Below are positions 11,233 through 22,500 of a stretch of 64,000 bases of DNA, piece by piece. Source of the stretch: Diatrype stigma (lineage: Eukaryota > Ascomycota > Sordariomycetes > Xylariales > Diatrypaceae). The stretch lies in the NCBI GenBank assembly GCA_022225965.2, contig JAKJXP020000005.1:744001-808000 (forward strand). Direction: 5' to 3'. Below the pieces are notes generated by a model. It was not told the DNA's origin. It did no database searches and saw nothing but the letters and a program-made list of their open reading frames with translations. Both the position numbers and the translations under genes were made by a program. Position 1 is the stretch's first letter, and the number at the start of each line of letters is the position of its first letter.

Positions 11233-12817
11233 ATGATCATCGAATCTGTCCCCATAGCGTCAGCTGTCGCGGCTTTTGTAGCGCCAAAGGAGCTCAATGT
11301 GCTCGACCCAGGTAATGACGAAAAGCTTTACTACGCCGGAAAATAGCTAATCTTTAGGTAGCATCTATCCGGAGTGCGGCTAGTACCATAGCATACGAGA
11401 CGATGGCGCTGTATACTGGAAACGTGACGAACACACCAGAGGTAAAGCTGGCCCGAAGACTCTTAGGTTGACATAGGCTAACTACCTCCTTTTGACAGAC
11501 TATTGGTGTCTTCCCAGACCCGTACTGTAAGGTTTCCCTCCCCTTACGTTTGCACAGGGGCTAACATGTAGTGTCATAGACTGGTGGCAATCTGGGGCAG
11601 CCTGGGGTGCTATGCTAGATTACTCCCATTACACTGGTGACCGTAGCTACGACGACGTAGTCACGGAAGCGCTTCTCTCGCAGCTTGGACCGAACTTCGA
11701 CCTGATGACCGAACAGCACCGAGGAAGCACTGGAAACGATGATCAGGCTTTCTGGACGTTCACAATACTAGAAGCGGCAGAGCGGAATTTCCCCCAGCCA
11801 GACGATTCCATGCCCCCTTGGCTCGATATCGCAGTCAATGCCTGGAACTCCATGGTGGTTAGATGGAATACTACGGACTGCAATGGCGGGTTCACCTGGC
11901 AGATCTTCCCCGATAATCCCAACGGCATGGACTATAAAAACTCCATCTCAAACGGCGGCTTCTTCCAGATATCTGCTCGCCTCGCACGTGCGACAGGAAA
12001 CAACACGTACCTCGATTGGGCGCAGAAGGTCTGGGATTGGTCAGAAGAGGTGGGCATAGTCAACAATGAGACGTATACCGTCTACGATGGTGTAGATGCC
12101 AAGACCAACTGCGCCACGGTCAACAAGCATCAGTTCTCGTACACGCAGGCCGTGTATACGTACGGTGCTGCCGTCATGTACAACTACACCGACGGAGACG
12201 CGGCGTGGGGGAACCGCACATCCAAGCTGCTCGAGGCCGCCAAGGTGTACTTCAGCCCGTTCGAGAACGCAACTGACATCATGTTCGAGGCCGCCTGCGA
12301 GCGGCAGGGCATATGCAACACGGACCAGAAGTCGTTCAAGGGCTACGTGTCGCGGTTCGTCTGGGCCACGGCCAGGATGGCGCCGGCCACGCTCGCCGAG
12401 ATCCAGCCCCTGCTGACGGCGTCGGCCGTCGGCGCGGCGAAGGCGTGCTCTGGGGGCGACAGCGGGACGACCTGCGGGCAGAAATGGTACACGGGCGCCT
12501 ACGACGGCGTGCCAGGCCTCGGCCAGCAGATGAGCGCGTTGGAGACCGTGCAGGGCCTCCTATCCCAGCAAGCCGCGCCCCCACTCAAGGCGGGTGAAAT
12601 CAAGCACGTCAAAGGCGACGACGATACCGCGGCGCCTACAACAGCTGGTCCTACCGCGACCTCTACTACAGCCAGCCCTGCTCCTACGGGCACGCCACCT
12701 AAGCGGGTGAACGTGCCGACGGACGACGCGGCTACCTCGGACAGCGCTATATCCAGTCAGGGTTGGGTTCTGATGGGATTGTGCTTGGTGACAGCCTGGG
12801 CCATGGCAATGGCGTAA
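11233..12817 (+). CDS. GH76 alpha-1,6-mannanase family, Dfg5/Dcw1-like
   Basis: Exons 11233-11311, 11362-11441, 11499-11526 and 11580-12817 give 474 residues. SIRSAASTIAYETMALYTGN, then VFPDPYYWWQSGAAWGAMLDY, is the signature start of fungal glycoside hydrolase 76 proteins. The catalytic Asp pair is in GNDDQAFW (residues 116-117). Dfg5/Dcw1-type GH76 enzymes act at the plasma membrane and wall, where they are thought to transfer GPI-anchored glycoproteins onto wall glucan through the mannose backbone of the anchor. The C-terminus is Thr/Pro/Ser-rich and ends in a hydrophobic tail (WVLMGLCLVTAWAMAMA), as expected for GPI attachment. The N-terminus MIIESVPIASAVAAFVA is only a marginal signal peptide, so an upstream exon is possible. 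Exon 3 is only 28 nt. Third-position GC climbs sharply in the 3' half. Confidence 0.9.
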
Positions 12818-13358
12818 AAGTTGGATTCTGGATTCACGGCATAGGGAAACAGGGGACGAAGGAATCGCTTCTTTGCGCGTAAAAGGGGTTAAGAAGGTTA
12901 GGCTAGCAAGGCGCATGGAGTTTGTGTTGCTGGCAGCCTGGATAACTTGAGCCAGGGTGGATTTTGAAATTTGCCTTGAACACTTTTGGGAGGAGATAGA
13001 AGTAGCCAAAGTGCCTGAACTAGAGTTAGAGCGTTTGAATTCTCTGCCATGAATATACAACATCCGATTATTACATGTGCATGGTTATCCAGATCTTGTC
13101 TGCTTGGAAGGAGGCTTTGTACAAATGAGATACATTGAATAAGCATGAGACACACCCCACATGACGTAGGCCGACTAACTATTGCCGCTTGCACAATACC
13201 TAGGCAGCTAGGCAGCTAGGTAACATGCTTATGAGAATATCCACCTAACCGCTTTTCCGTCAATGGAGGATCCCAAGATTTCTAGTTTTTAGCTCCGGAG
13301 CCGGACTGCAGCATTTGCGGTAGTGCCGCCTCCGACTAGACTTCACCAACCAGAATTG

Positions 13359-13365
13359 TGACTCA
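13359..13365 (+). promoter_or_regulatory. Gcn4/Cpc1-type site TGACTCA
   Basis: An exact TGACTCA lies 152 bp before the ATG of the histidinol-phosphate aminotransferase gene. This is the binding core of the bZIP regulators Gcn4 (yeast), Cpc1 (Neurospora) and CpcA (Aspergillus), which activate amino-acid biosynthesis genes under starvation. Location and target agree; function is inferred. Confidence 0.65.
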
Positions 13366-13414
13366 GGATCGACCCGAATTACATGTAAAGAAAACAAGCC
13401 TCGCTTTTATCACC

Positions 13415-13426
13415 TATATATATATA
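13415..13426 (+). promoter_or_regulatory. TATA tract of HIS gene
   Basis: A (TA)6 run flanked by C and G lies about 90 bp upstream of the ATG at 13517 and about 50 bp downstream of the TGACTCA site, a plausible TATA element. Confidence 0.45.
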
Positions 13427-13516
13427 GTGGTGAAAGGCTCTCCTTTTTCGACCAACCCTTTTTACGAGAAAATCAAGGTTTGTACATAAAGAGGGAACGG
13501 GCGCTAACTCGTGGCA

Positions 13517-14855
13517 ATGTCGCCGTTCAACCTGCAAACTTGCGCCAGGTCCAACATTTTGGCCCTGGAGCCATACCGTTGTGCCAGAGAGTAAGTAACA
13601 GACAAACCCCCTCTCCCGCTTGCTACACGGAACACGTAAACACTAAACATGCAACCATAGTGACTACAAGGACAATGGCACAAACATTCTGCTGGACGCA
13701 AACGAGAATGCTTATGGGCCGTCATTGCGCGCTGATGCAGTCTCAGCTGCGTCATATTCATCTGGGCCAGGAATCGACCTTCTCGGCCTTCACAGATATC
13801 CGGATCCCCACCAAGAGGACCTGAAGCAGTTGCTGTGCAACCTGCGCAACACTCACCACCACACGGACAAGGCCATCACGCCGGACAACCTATTTGTCGG
13901 CGTCGGCAGCGATGAAGCCATTGACACATTGCTGCGTTGCTTCTGCGTTCCCGGCCAAGATCGCATTCTCGTCTGCCCGCCAACTTATGGCATGTACTCT
14001 GTATCTGCCCAGGTGAACGACGTGGACTTAGTAAAGGTACCCCTGCTACCAGCCCCGGGCTTCGGGCTCGACACGGAGAAGGTCACTGCGGCGCTTTCGA
14101 ACGAGAAGAATGTCAAATTAGTCTATGTCTGCTCGCCCGGGAACCCGACCGGCACCTTGATAGCCAAGGAAGACGTAAAAGCTATCCTTGAGCACCCCAC
14201 TTGGAACGGAGTCGTGGTGGTCGATGAGGCCTACATCGACTTTGCGCCCGAGGGAGCGTCGCTGGCGGAGTGGGTGGCAGAATGGCCTAACCTTGTGGTC
14301 ATGCAGACAATGTCGAAAGCCTTCGGAATGGCAGGCATCCGGCTGGGCGCAGCTTTCACGTCGCCGCCGATCGCGCGCCTTCTCAACAGCTTGAAGGCAC
14401 CATACAACATCTCCAGCCCAACCAGCGCCCTCGCGTCCTATGCAGTATCCAAAGAAGGGATCTCGACCATGCGGGCGAACCTAGCGAAACTCGTAAAACA
14501 ACGCGAAAGGCTGATAGAAGAGATTCCCAAAATCAAGGGTGTCGGGAGGCTCAGAGGGGGCACGGCGGGCAATTATTTGCTATATGAGATCTTGAACGCC
14601 CAGGGAGAACCCGACAACGTTGCAGCGCTAGCTGTGTACGAGAAACTGGCCGAGAACAGGGGTGTCGTGGTGAGATTCAGGGGCAAGGAGCACGGGTGTC
14701 TGGGCTGCTTGCGAATTACGGTCGGAACTGAAGAGGAGGTTACTAGATTCCTGGCTGCCTTGAAGACTACGATTGCCGAGGTCAATGGCGGGAACTCCGT
14801 AGCAGCGTCTAACGAGGAAAAGAAAGAAGTAGAGGCAAACAGCATCGTGTCATAA
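13517..14855 (+). CDS. his5: Histidinol-phosphate aminotransferase
   Basis: Exons 13517-13590 and 13661-14855 give 422 residues. The enzyme converts imidazole acetol phosphate and glutamate to histidinol phosphate in histidine synthesis. The N-terminal NILALEPYRCARDDY runs across the intron and into the ILLDANENAYGPS substrate loop typical of HisC/His5. Further hallmarks are GVGSDEAID, CSPGNPTGT, VVDEAYIDF and the PLP lysine in TMSKAFGMAG (K244); RLRGGTAGNYLLYEI and LRITVGTEEE close the small domain. Type I fold, class II aminotransferase. The intron is fixed by a GTAAGT donor, CCATAG acceptor and recovery of the conserved ARDDYKDN. A TGACTCA element upstream suggests general amino-acid control. 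The C-terminal 30 residues are an unconserved acidic/Ser tail. Confidence 0.95.
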
Positions 14856-14955
14856 AATGCTCCAAGGGGGAGGGGGGGGGGGCATTCGAAAAGCCTAGAT
14901 CTAATTACTTGGAGTTCTGGTTAGATAAATATGTTAGACTGGTATAGATGCATAT

Positions 14956-14962
14956 TGACTCA
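14956..14962 (+). promoter_or_regulatory. Second TGACTCA site, between his5 and cns1
   Basis: TGACTCA followed directly by TGAGT, about 100 bp after the his5 stop and 180 bp before the cns1 ATG. It could be a Gcn4/AP-1-type site in the cns1 promoter or a chance match; the spacing to a start codon fits a promoter but the target family does not. Confidence 0.3.
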
Positions 14963-15142
14963 TGAGTGGGGCAAGATACCACAAAGTGTCTGCGATTCTA
15001 CGATTTTCATGTGACGCAATTCCCATTTTCGCAACAAAAGGCCAAACAGTACAATTATTCTAAATACTTCCAGGGAAGCCAATAACAAGCTGTGCAAGGC
15101 AGATACACCAGTGGATCAAGTAGGAATACATAAGGGCCTACG

Positions 15143-16528
15143 ATGCACATCGAAGAAATCACAGACGATGTCGCAGAGCGGCTTAAGCTGGCCACCACGG
15201 ATGGATCATCACAAGCAAATTCAAGCCCCGCCCCCACCAACGCCAGCACCAACACCAACACCAAGGAGGCGGAAGCGCAAAACCCTATAGAACAAGATGG
15301 CGCAGCAAATACAGCAGCATCAGCAGCATCAGCAGCCACAAGCACCACGGCTCCTCCGGTGGTCCTGCCCGAGCTATCGCCGGGTCGGGCGATGGAGAGC
15401 AACAAGACGGTTGACGAGGTGGTGGCTGACCTGAAGAAGTCGCCGTTCTTCATGACGGAGCTGGAGGAGAACGACGAGACGGAGGCATTCAAGGCGCTCG
15501 CGTACGAGGGCACCCCGTCCGAGGTCGCGGCCGACTTCAAGGACCGCGGCAACGAGTGCTTCCAGGCCCGCCGCTGGGCCGACGCCAAGGAGTTCTACAC
15601 CAAGGGCATCCTGGTGCTCGCGGCCGAGGAGCGCAAGCGGCAGCGCGGCGAGCCCACGACGCCCGACCACCACGAGGGCGGCGAGAACGAGAACGAGCCC
15701 GAGAGCGACGAGGCGGTAGCGCGTCGCCAGCGCGCCATCCTCGAGCCCCTGTACGCCAACCGCGCCGCCTGCCACCTCGAGCTCCGCAACTACCGGTCGT
15801 GCTGGCTCGACGGCTTCGCGGCCCTGCGCCTCAACGACCGCAACGTGAAGGCGTACTACCGGTCGGCGCGGGCGCTGCTGGCCGCGGGCCGCATCGCCGA
15901 GGCGGACGACGCGTGCGCGAGCGGGCTGGCCGTGGCGCCGGACAACGGGCCCCTGCGGGCGGCGGCGCGGGACATCATCGCGGCGAGCGAGAAGGCGGCG
16001 GCGCGGCAGCGGGCGGAGGCGGAGCGGGTCGCGCGCGAGAAGCGGCGGGCGCTGCTGCTGCGGGCGGCGCTCAAGGCGCGCGGGATCCGCACGCGCGCGA
16101 CGGCGCAGCCGCCCGAGATGGAGGACGCGGGCATCCGGCTGGCGCCGGACCCGGACGACCCGCGCGGCAGCGCGCTGACCTTCCCCGCCGTGCTGCTGTA
16201 CCCCCTGCACCTGCAGAGCGACTTCGTCAAGGCCTTCGCCGAGACCGACGCCGTCGCCGACCACCTCGCCTACGTGCTGCCGCTGCCGTGGGACCGCGCC
16301 GGCGAGTACGGCGGCCCAGGGGGCGGCGCTGTCGAGTGCTACGCCGAGACGGTCGACGGCGGCCTGCTCAAGGTCGGCAAGAAGGCCCCGCTGCTGAAGC
16401 TGCTGGCGTCGGGCCGCGTCGAGGTCGTCGATGAGGTCGTGAGGCTGTTCGTGCTGCCCAAGGCGAGGGCCGAGGCGTGGGTTCGCGAGTTTAAGGAGAA
16501 GAGGGCGGCGGAGAGGGGAGGTCGTTGA
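15143..16528 (+). CDS. cns1: Hsp70/Hsp90 co-chaperone Cns1 (TTC4 family)
   Basis: A single exon of 461 residues. A low-complexity N-terminus (residues 1-83, Asn/Thr/Ala-rich) precedes the conserved Cns1/TTC4 core, which starts near MESNKTVDEVVADLKKSPFFM. TPR motifs follow: ADFKDRGNECFQARRWADAKEFYTKGI (residues about 130-156), PLYANRAACHLELRNYRSCWLDG and VKAYYRSARALLAAGRIAEA. They carry the Lys/Asn/Asn/Lys/Arg carboxylate-clamp positions that bind the Hsp90 EEVD tail. The C-terminal wheel-like domain contains LLYPLHLQSDFVKAFAETD. Cns1 is an essential yeast co-chaperone that also affects translation factor stability. An internal ATG at 15392 (residue 84) could be the true start, since conservation begins there. 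The two TPR helices are separated by an acidic linker (ENENEPESDE). Third positions are very GC-rich. It is convergent with the APSES gene. Confidence 0.9.
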   Translation: MHIEEITDDVAERLKLATTDGSSQANSSPAPTNASTNTNTKEAEAQNPIEQDGAANTAASAASAATSTTAPPVVLPELSPGRAMESNKTVDEVVADLKKSPFFMTELEENDETEAFKALAYEGTPSEVAADFKDRGNECFQARRWADAKEFYTKGILVLAAEERKRQRGEPTTPDHHEGGENENEPESDEAVARRQRAILEPLYANRAACHLELRNYRSCWLDGFAALRLNDRNVKAYYRSARALLAAGRIAEADDACASGLAVAPDNGPLRAAARDIIAASEKAAARQRAEAERVAREKRRALLLRAALKARGIRTRATAQPPEMEDAGIRLAPDPDDPRGSALTFPAVLLYPLHLQSDFVKAFAETDAVADHLAYVLPLPWDRAGEYGGPGGGAVECYAETVDGGLLKVGKKAPLLKLLASGRVEVVDEVVRLFVLPKARAEAWVREFKEKRAAERGGR

Positions 16529-17155
16529 AAGAGGTGGGGGTTAGGTAGGGGGGATGCAAGGAAAGTGTGGAAGAAAAGGGAAAAAAGAAAAGAAAAAGAT
16601 GTTGAGAATGAAGCTGAAGGTCTCACTCGGTATGTCCCAGCACAGGTGACTGCAGTATATGGTTCGAGGTGGTGGGGCATGCTCGTCTATCAAAACGCCA
16701 TCCTATGTATTTCTGCTTACCTAGAAATGCAACAACGCAACGGGGGTAGCGGCATAATGCTACTACTACGTACTACTACGTACTACCCATTCCCATCGCC
16801 ATGTAAGGGGTATGCCATGCCGTGCCGAACACCTCCAACTAGCTATCAATGCCACTGACTCCGGGAAATACAAAGTAACGATCGGTCGACATCCTTTCCC
16901 CAGCCCCAAAATGTAGACCATACATAATAGGTACATACCCTTACAAATACAATATTTTCAAACATGATGTTGCCACATGCAACGACGATGCTGTTTACTT
17001 ACGATGCTTCCCCTAGCCCAGTAGGCGCAACTACGTGCCTAACCACGACCAGAGGTGGCAATGCTTTGCTTTCCAATCAGCCAAGCCAAGCCAAGCTAAA
17101 TCTAACCCAGCCCCTTTCCTTCGAAGACAAATTCGCACGCACACACCTACCGCTA
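16529..17155. terminator. Convergent 3' intergenic spacer
   Basis: About 0.6 kb between the stops of cns1 (plus) and the APSES gene (minus). It must hold both 3' ends. It contains purine-rich AAGAAAAGGGAAAAAAG near 16570, ACTACTACGT repeats near 16765-16795 and AT-rich AATACAATATTTTC near 16945. No reading frame is convincing. Confidence 0.5.
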
Positions 17156-19578
17156 TCACATGGAATTCGACCGTATCCTCTTGATCCGCGGGAACGACCC
17201 GTCGCGGGGCGAGCAGGACGCCGACGACATCGACATCGACACCGAAGCGGCAGCGGCAGAAACAGTGCCACCACCGCCTTCACATTCCCTCTCTTTCCCC
17301 TTCGCCCTGCTGCTGCTGCTGCCGCCTCCACCTTCACATCCACCTATCGAATCCCTCACGCTGAGGTTCATCAGCAGCATCGCCGCGTTCTTGTCCGCGC
17401 CGAGGGCCTGTATCGCCGTGGTATCCGACGGTGGCGATGACGGTGGCGACGACGATGACAAGTATGGCGGCGCTCTTCTGTCGCCCCCTCCTCCCCTCTC
17501 TTTCTCCTCGTCCTCCTCGTCTACGTCTACGTCTACCACCACCGCTGCCGCCATTGCTTCCCCCCCTGGCTCTGACGGGCTCGCCGCCGCCGTGCGGAAC
17601 CCCCCCGTCGTCGTCGTCGAGATGGTTGTCGTTGTCGACCGTCTGCCGCTGTCTCCGCCGTCGTACTCCTCGTAGTCCGATGACTCCATGATGTGGTCTG
17701 CGGACCGCTTGCTGCTCGGTCGCCACGAGTGCTGGGGGTTACGGCGCTGGTGCGGTTGTTGGTCTCGCTGCTGCTGCTGCTGCTGCTGGTGTGATAGTCG
17801 TTGTTGTAGATGTGCGTGTGGGTGGCTTTGAGGCGGGAGCTGTGGTTGTGGTGGATGCGGTGGCGCGTACGCGCGCGCGGGGAGAGGAAGAGGGTGATGC
17901 ATGGGCGGTGGCGGTAGTGTTAGTGCCACGGGCTGTGGCGGTGGTAATGTCGGTGCTGCTGGTGGTGGTGGTGCTGAAGCAATGGCTGCCATAGCGACGC
18001 TACTGCTGTTGCCGTTGCCGTTGCCGCTATTAGTGCTAATGAATGGCGCGAGCCGCGGAACGGCGCTCAGCCACGGGCTCGGTCCCGGCGCCTCGTAGTG
18101 CGGCGGTATGTTGGCGGGCGTCCAGCCGCTGTGCGTGCGGAAGGACGCCATCGGAGGCGGAGGCGGAGGCACGGGCGGCGAATACAGGTACCGCTGCTCT
18201 CCCATAGAGGCAGTGCTGTTGGCCGTGGCCGTGCTACTTCGCGGTGTGGTCATCGGCGGGGACAGTTCGGCTTCGGTATCGGTGCCGTAGGGGCTGTCGC
18301 ACGGATTATGGTTGACGAAAGCCTTACGGATGCGATTATTGTTGTTATGGTGGTGCTGGCGATGGTGGTGATGGAGATGGTGGTGGTGGTCGACATCGTG
18401 ATGGTGCTGGTCTTGGCTATGCCGGATATGACTATGTTGGTGCTGGTATGGGTGTTGGTGCTGGTGCTGATGCGGGTTCCGGCTGTCCTCCCCGTATGGT
18501 TTCCTCGGTAGCCTCAGCTGTTGCTGCTGCTGCTGTTGTAGCTGCTGCCGGTCTCGCCTGGGGCTACTTCCGCGACCGCCGCCGCTCCCTGCCGCTGAAG
18601 AGGAGGTCATCGCCGCTTTGTTGTACATTTGGCGGAAGAGCTCGGCTTCTCGGGTAGATTCCGCCACGATGGCTGGGTCGATCACCATCCGGCTGTACTC
18701 CGGCGTGTCCGCCGGCGTGCACAGCGATGGGAAGTCCGAGCCGAAGATGGGGATCAACGCCCCTGCGATGCGCTGACAGAAGGTCGCGCAGACGGCTTTC
18801 GCGCACAGATACGGCATCCAGTAGCCTTTTCCCGTGGGTAGACAGGTTAGCCAGATATATGACCTCCTTTTTATAGACATACATACCTTGCGCCATGATG
18901 GAGCCCCCCGTGATGCTGTGGGTGATTTCCTTGAGACCGGGGTTTGCGTTGAGCATCTTGGCTGGCGTTGTCTAGGTCTCATCAGAAACGTGTCTGCATT
19001 ATGCCTTTCAGATGACTTGCTTACCTTGGGATACTTGCAACACTTGAAGAAAGGGGTCATACGGACGAGGCCGATATTGTAGTCCCACATGACGACATAC
19101 TCGACATTCTCTTCTGGGGCCTTGAACACGTACTGAAAGACTATGATTGGGTGGTCAACTTCACGTCGGTTCTTCCTCTCTAGGGACATCACGGGATTGT
19201 GCATGAGTTACCTTCAAAACTCTCGCGGCCGGTCTTCACGTAGAAATCCTTCTTCCCGCTGTTGTAGGGGATGTGCCGGCAATACTCCTGTATCTTCCCG
19301 AGCGGGCGTACCTGGAACTTCTGAACTTCGCGGAGCGAGGGCCCGTCGAGCCTCTCGTACGGGTAGAAGTTGATGAGTCCCTTCGGCCGGCTCTTGGTGT
19401 TGAACACGGCGGCGTCCTTGGGCATCTTCGGCTTCGGCATGTTGGGACGATCCAGGAACGACGAGTCGTCGTCCGCGAAAGACGTCGATGGGGAGGACGA
19501 GGCTGGACTTGGCGGGAACTGGTTGATTGGTTGCTGCCCCGGAGGGGCAGGATTAAGAAGGGATTTCACGGATAGCAT
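17156..19578 (-). CDS. xbp1: APSES-domain regulator, Xbp1/Bqt4-like
   Basis: Exons (minus) 19578-19212, 19140-19025, 18971-18887 and 18825-17156 give 745 residues. After a Pro/Ser-rich start (MLSVKSLLNP) comes an APSES/KilA-N-like region at about residues 60-225. Its landmarks are [92 protein letters not shown] and CAKAVCATFCQRIAGALIPIFG. All three introns are fixed by that conservation and phase. This matches the family annotated in Aspergillus and Neurospora as APSES factor Xbp1, related to yeast Xbp1 and fission yeast Bqt4; such proteins repress transcription or act at the nuclear envelope. The rest is low complexity: a Gln tract, a long His/Gln stretch, Pro-rich and acidic segments, and basic clusters near the C-terminus. 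DNA-binding activity is inferred. Confidence 0.87.
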
Positions 19579-22500
19579 GGCGGTGAAAGCTGGTGGGGAG
19601 ATGTCTCGAAATCAGATGGAGCACGGCTGCACGTAGAGGAAGGCACCGATGGATGGTTGGTTGTAATCTACGGGGAAGATCGAATGGATATTCGTCAGGA
19701 AGTGTGGAAACTCAGACAAGCATTTGCAGCGTCACCAGCAGCAACGCAGCACAGCATATGGGGAATATGGGGAAGAGGGTGGGAAATAGGGACGGGGAGG
19801 AAAACCAGGTCTTTTTGAACCTGGCAAACAGATGGGAAGCTATCTGATGCTACCCTCGCTAGACTACGAGCCGATGTTGGCACAAGGTAGTTAACGATTG
19901 CTTTCTTCTTGACTGTATCCAGTCATGCAGCTATATGCAGACTATTGGGCGGTGACCGGTGATGCCTTGTTGATCGGTGTATTCGGTGCAGAGCTTTCCT
20001 TTGTCGAAGATGTCTTGGAATCGACCTGTGAGGGTAGAGATTCCCGTTTGTGTACGCCCACCGCCTTTTGGGAAAAGATCGAGTTCAAAGCCACGAAGTG
20101 ACAGATTACAGAGATGGATGAGGGGGGAGCCAGCAGGCGAGGCTGGACGAGGGCCGACATCATGTCGTCTATCAGCTACGAAGACGGCCGAGCCGGAGAG
20201 GAATGGGCGGCCAAGGGGGAAAACCCTGACCGGCGTGATCACTTTGCCTCCAGGAGAAAAGCCCCCAAATTAATGACTACTACTCTAGACGGAATAGCGG
20301 TGCCGTCGACTCCCGCCATCGTAGCCGCTACGAAGGACTCAAGCAGTACTAACTGAGTTGTATCATGTCGAGCCGGCGTATTCCAGGACAGCATCGAGGT
20401 AAGGCAGGTTTCATTGGATTTCACCAGCCCAAAAGGTTTGGCCCAAAAGGGGCGATCACAGGCGACTGCATGACGCAGCGGATCTGTCGCTAGAGACAAC
20501 AAATGAGTTTGGCACAGCAATTACTGTACGGTGGAGAGCCCAGACAGGGACCTGGCTTGTTTGAAAATGCGTAGAAGAGTCTTGACAGGAAGCAACCTGT
20601 CGGGAGGCTGCAGATAGTGCGGTCTAAGTTACCAGGCTAGGCGGGCTTCTGAGGAGGGTAGAACAAAGAAACGGCTCTGGAATGCAGACGAGATTCCAGA
20701 CAAAAGATTGCTTGACTCGACACACGTGTACCCATGTCTCTCAGCCCAGAGAGGGGGCCCCAGGGGAGAAGTCTCCCCGTCACCCACTATCCTCTTTTGC
20801 TGCGGGACATTCGCTGCTACTGCTGGTGAAAGGTCGGCTGTCAAAGACTGCGAGAACGCGAGAAATCCCCTTCCTTCGGCTTGACCGCCGAGAAGGCGAT
20901 TCCTTTGGTGGAGAGCCCTGTGCTTATCCGAATACTTTCCCAGCTGTCCTTTCACTCGTCTGAAGGATTTTCACGGATCTTCGAGAAGTACAAGAATACC
21001 CAAAGGAGTCCCTCTCGCCAAAGAGCTGGAGTGAAAGCGGAGATTGCTGCTGTCACCACAACAAGCCATGTTTTCCCCACGAGCGTAGATGCGTACAAGC
21101 ACAAAATTGCGTCCGCATGGAACACAGAGACGGAGTCTTATCCTTCTCTAGCCTTTGAAGAAAGGCGTGATCGATCATAGTGATGCGCCCCTTATCATAA
21201 TAATAGAGTAAGTAGTCACCATCATCGTAGATCAAGCGACTGTGACGGGTCCTCCGGATTGCCTAGGTAGGCTATAAATAACGAGACGAGCAAAGGAAGG
21301 TCAGGGCTGGCAATCTCAGGTTAGGAAGACAGCATGAGAGAAACAGAGGCGTAAAGAACGGCTAGACAAGTGACATGAAGGCTTCGTGGAGATATGAGAG
21401 GGGCTAGCACCCTAGCTTAGTGACCTGCCCACCCACAGAGCGAGACTGAGCTGGTTGGCTAAAGACTTATTTCGCCTGCAGGAGTGTCCTCGAGTCAACG
21501 ATCTCCCAGGCTTAGGTGTCGATGGATGTAATCCCAACTACGCTATGTCTGCAGCCAACCGCTCATGTTACCAATGCCTTCGACCTCTAAGCAAATCATT
21601 CCACCGTCAGTGCCTACCTACAAACGGATATGGTAAGTGAAGAGCCGCTTTGCATTTAACGAGCCTTAGAACCAGTTCAATACCCGCGCTTAACAAGCCA
21701 CTCAAGAAGACTTGAGGTCAAGCTTATTGTCTCGTGTAGTGACCCGTATCGAACCTTCATCTCTGGCAAGGGGCCCGGTAAACGGCAATGCCCCACCTGT
21801 TCCATGGGACGGTAGTAGAAAGAAGGTTATCCTGGCCAGATTAGCCGCCCTTGTCTCTCATCTGACAGGTACGGGCCATTGGATCCGGCGGCAAGAAAGG
21901 CAGATGGCATCGACTAACCTTAACGATCGGGCTGCTTCCGCGCCCTCGCCTTTCTGAATATCCCGTTTAGGCCAAGGCCGAGCTCATCATGAACCTTTCA
22001 GGCAAGAGCAGAGTTTCAGATGATTGTACAGTAAACCCTCGTGGTACAGCCTAGGATGGCATGAGGTAAGGGGGAGGGAAAAAGAGGCTGCGGGAATCCC
22101 AAGAGACGGTGCGACCCAGCTACAGAGCTACAAGGCTACAAAGCCACGGGCTGGCGGGTTTCCACAGTCGACTTCGGGAAATTCATGTATCTCTTCCTCT
22201 TGGGAAAGGTATTCTGTGGCCCCTGTCGCACAGCACATGGACGCGGAGAAATATTGCCAATGGGATGTGAGAAGATCCCAGGGGCCATGCGAGGGCCATG
22301 TGTTTTGGTAAGACGAGTGAAAAAAGTGCAGGCGGTGGAAGTTGGATCAAGATCTTGGGCCAGGCTAAGCCCTGAAGCGACCCCCCTTTTTTTCAGTCTT
22401 GGGACGAGGATCGAGCCAAGGTCGAAGAACAGGACGACCCTTCATCTAATCGTAGCGAGTTGTCGGATACTCACTCATACACAGCATTTCTGTGATCCCA

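Larger units (their letters stand above)
12818..13516. other. Intergenic, GH76 3' side and HIS promoter
   Basis: About 0.7 kb between two plus-strand genes. It contains a TAGGCAGC-type short repeat near 13199-13222 and, close to the next gene, a TGACTCA site and a TATA tract, both annotated separately. Confidence 0.6.

Noticed and set aside
15374..16434. Long open frames antisense and in another frame over cns1 (296 and 292 codons)
   Set aside because: They are mirror effects of the GC-rich third positions of cns1, composed of Ala/Arg/Gly/Pro repeats without any domain.
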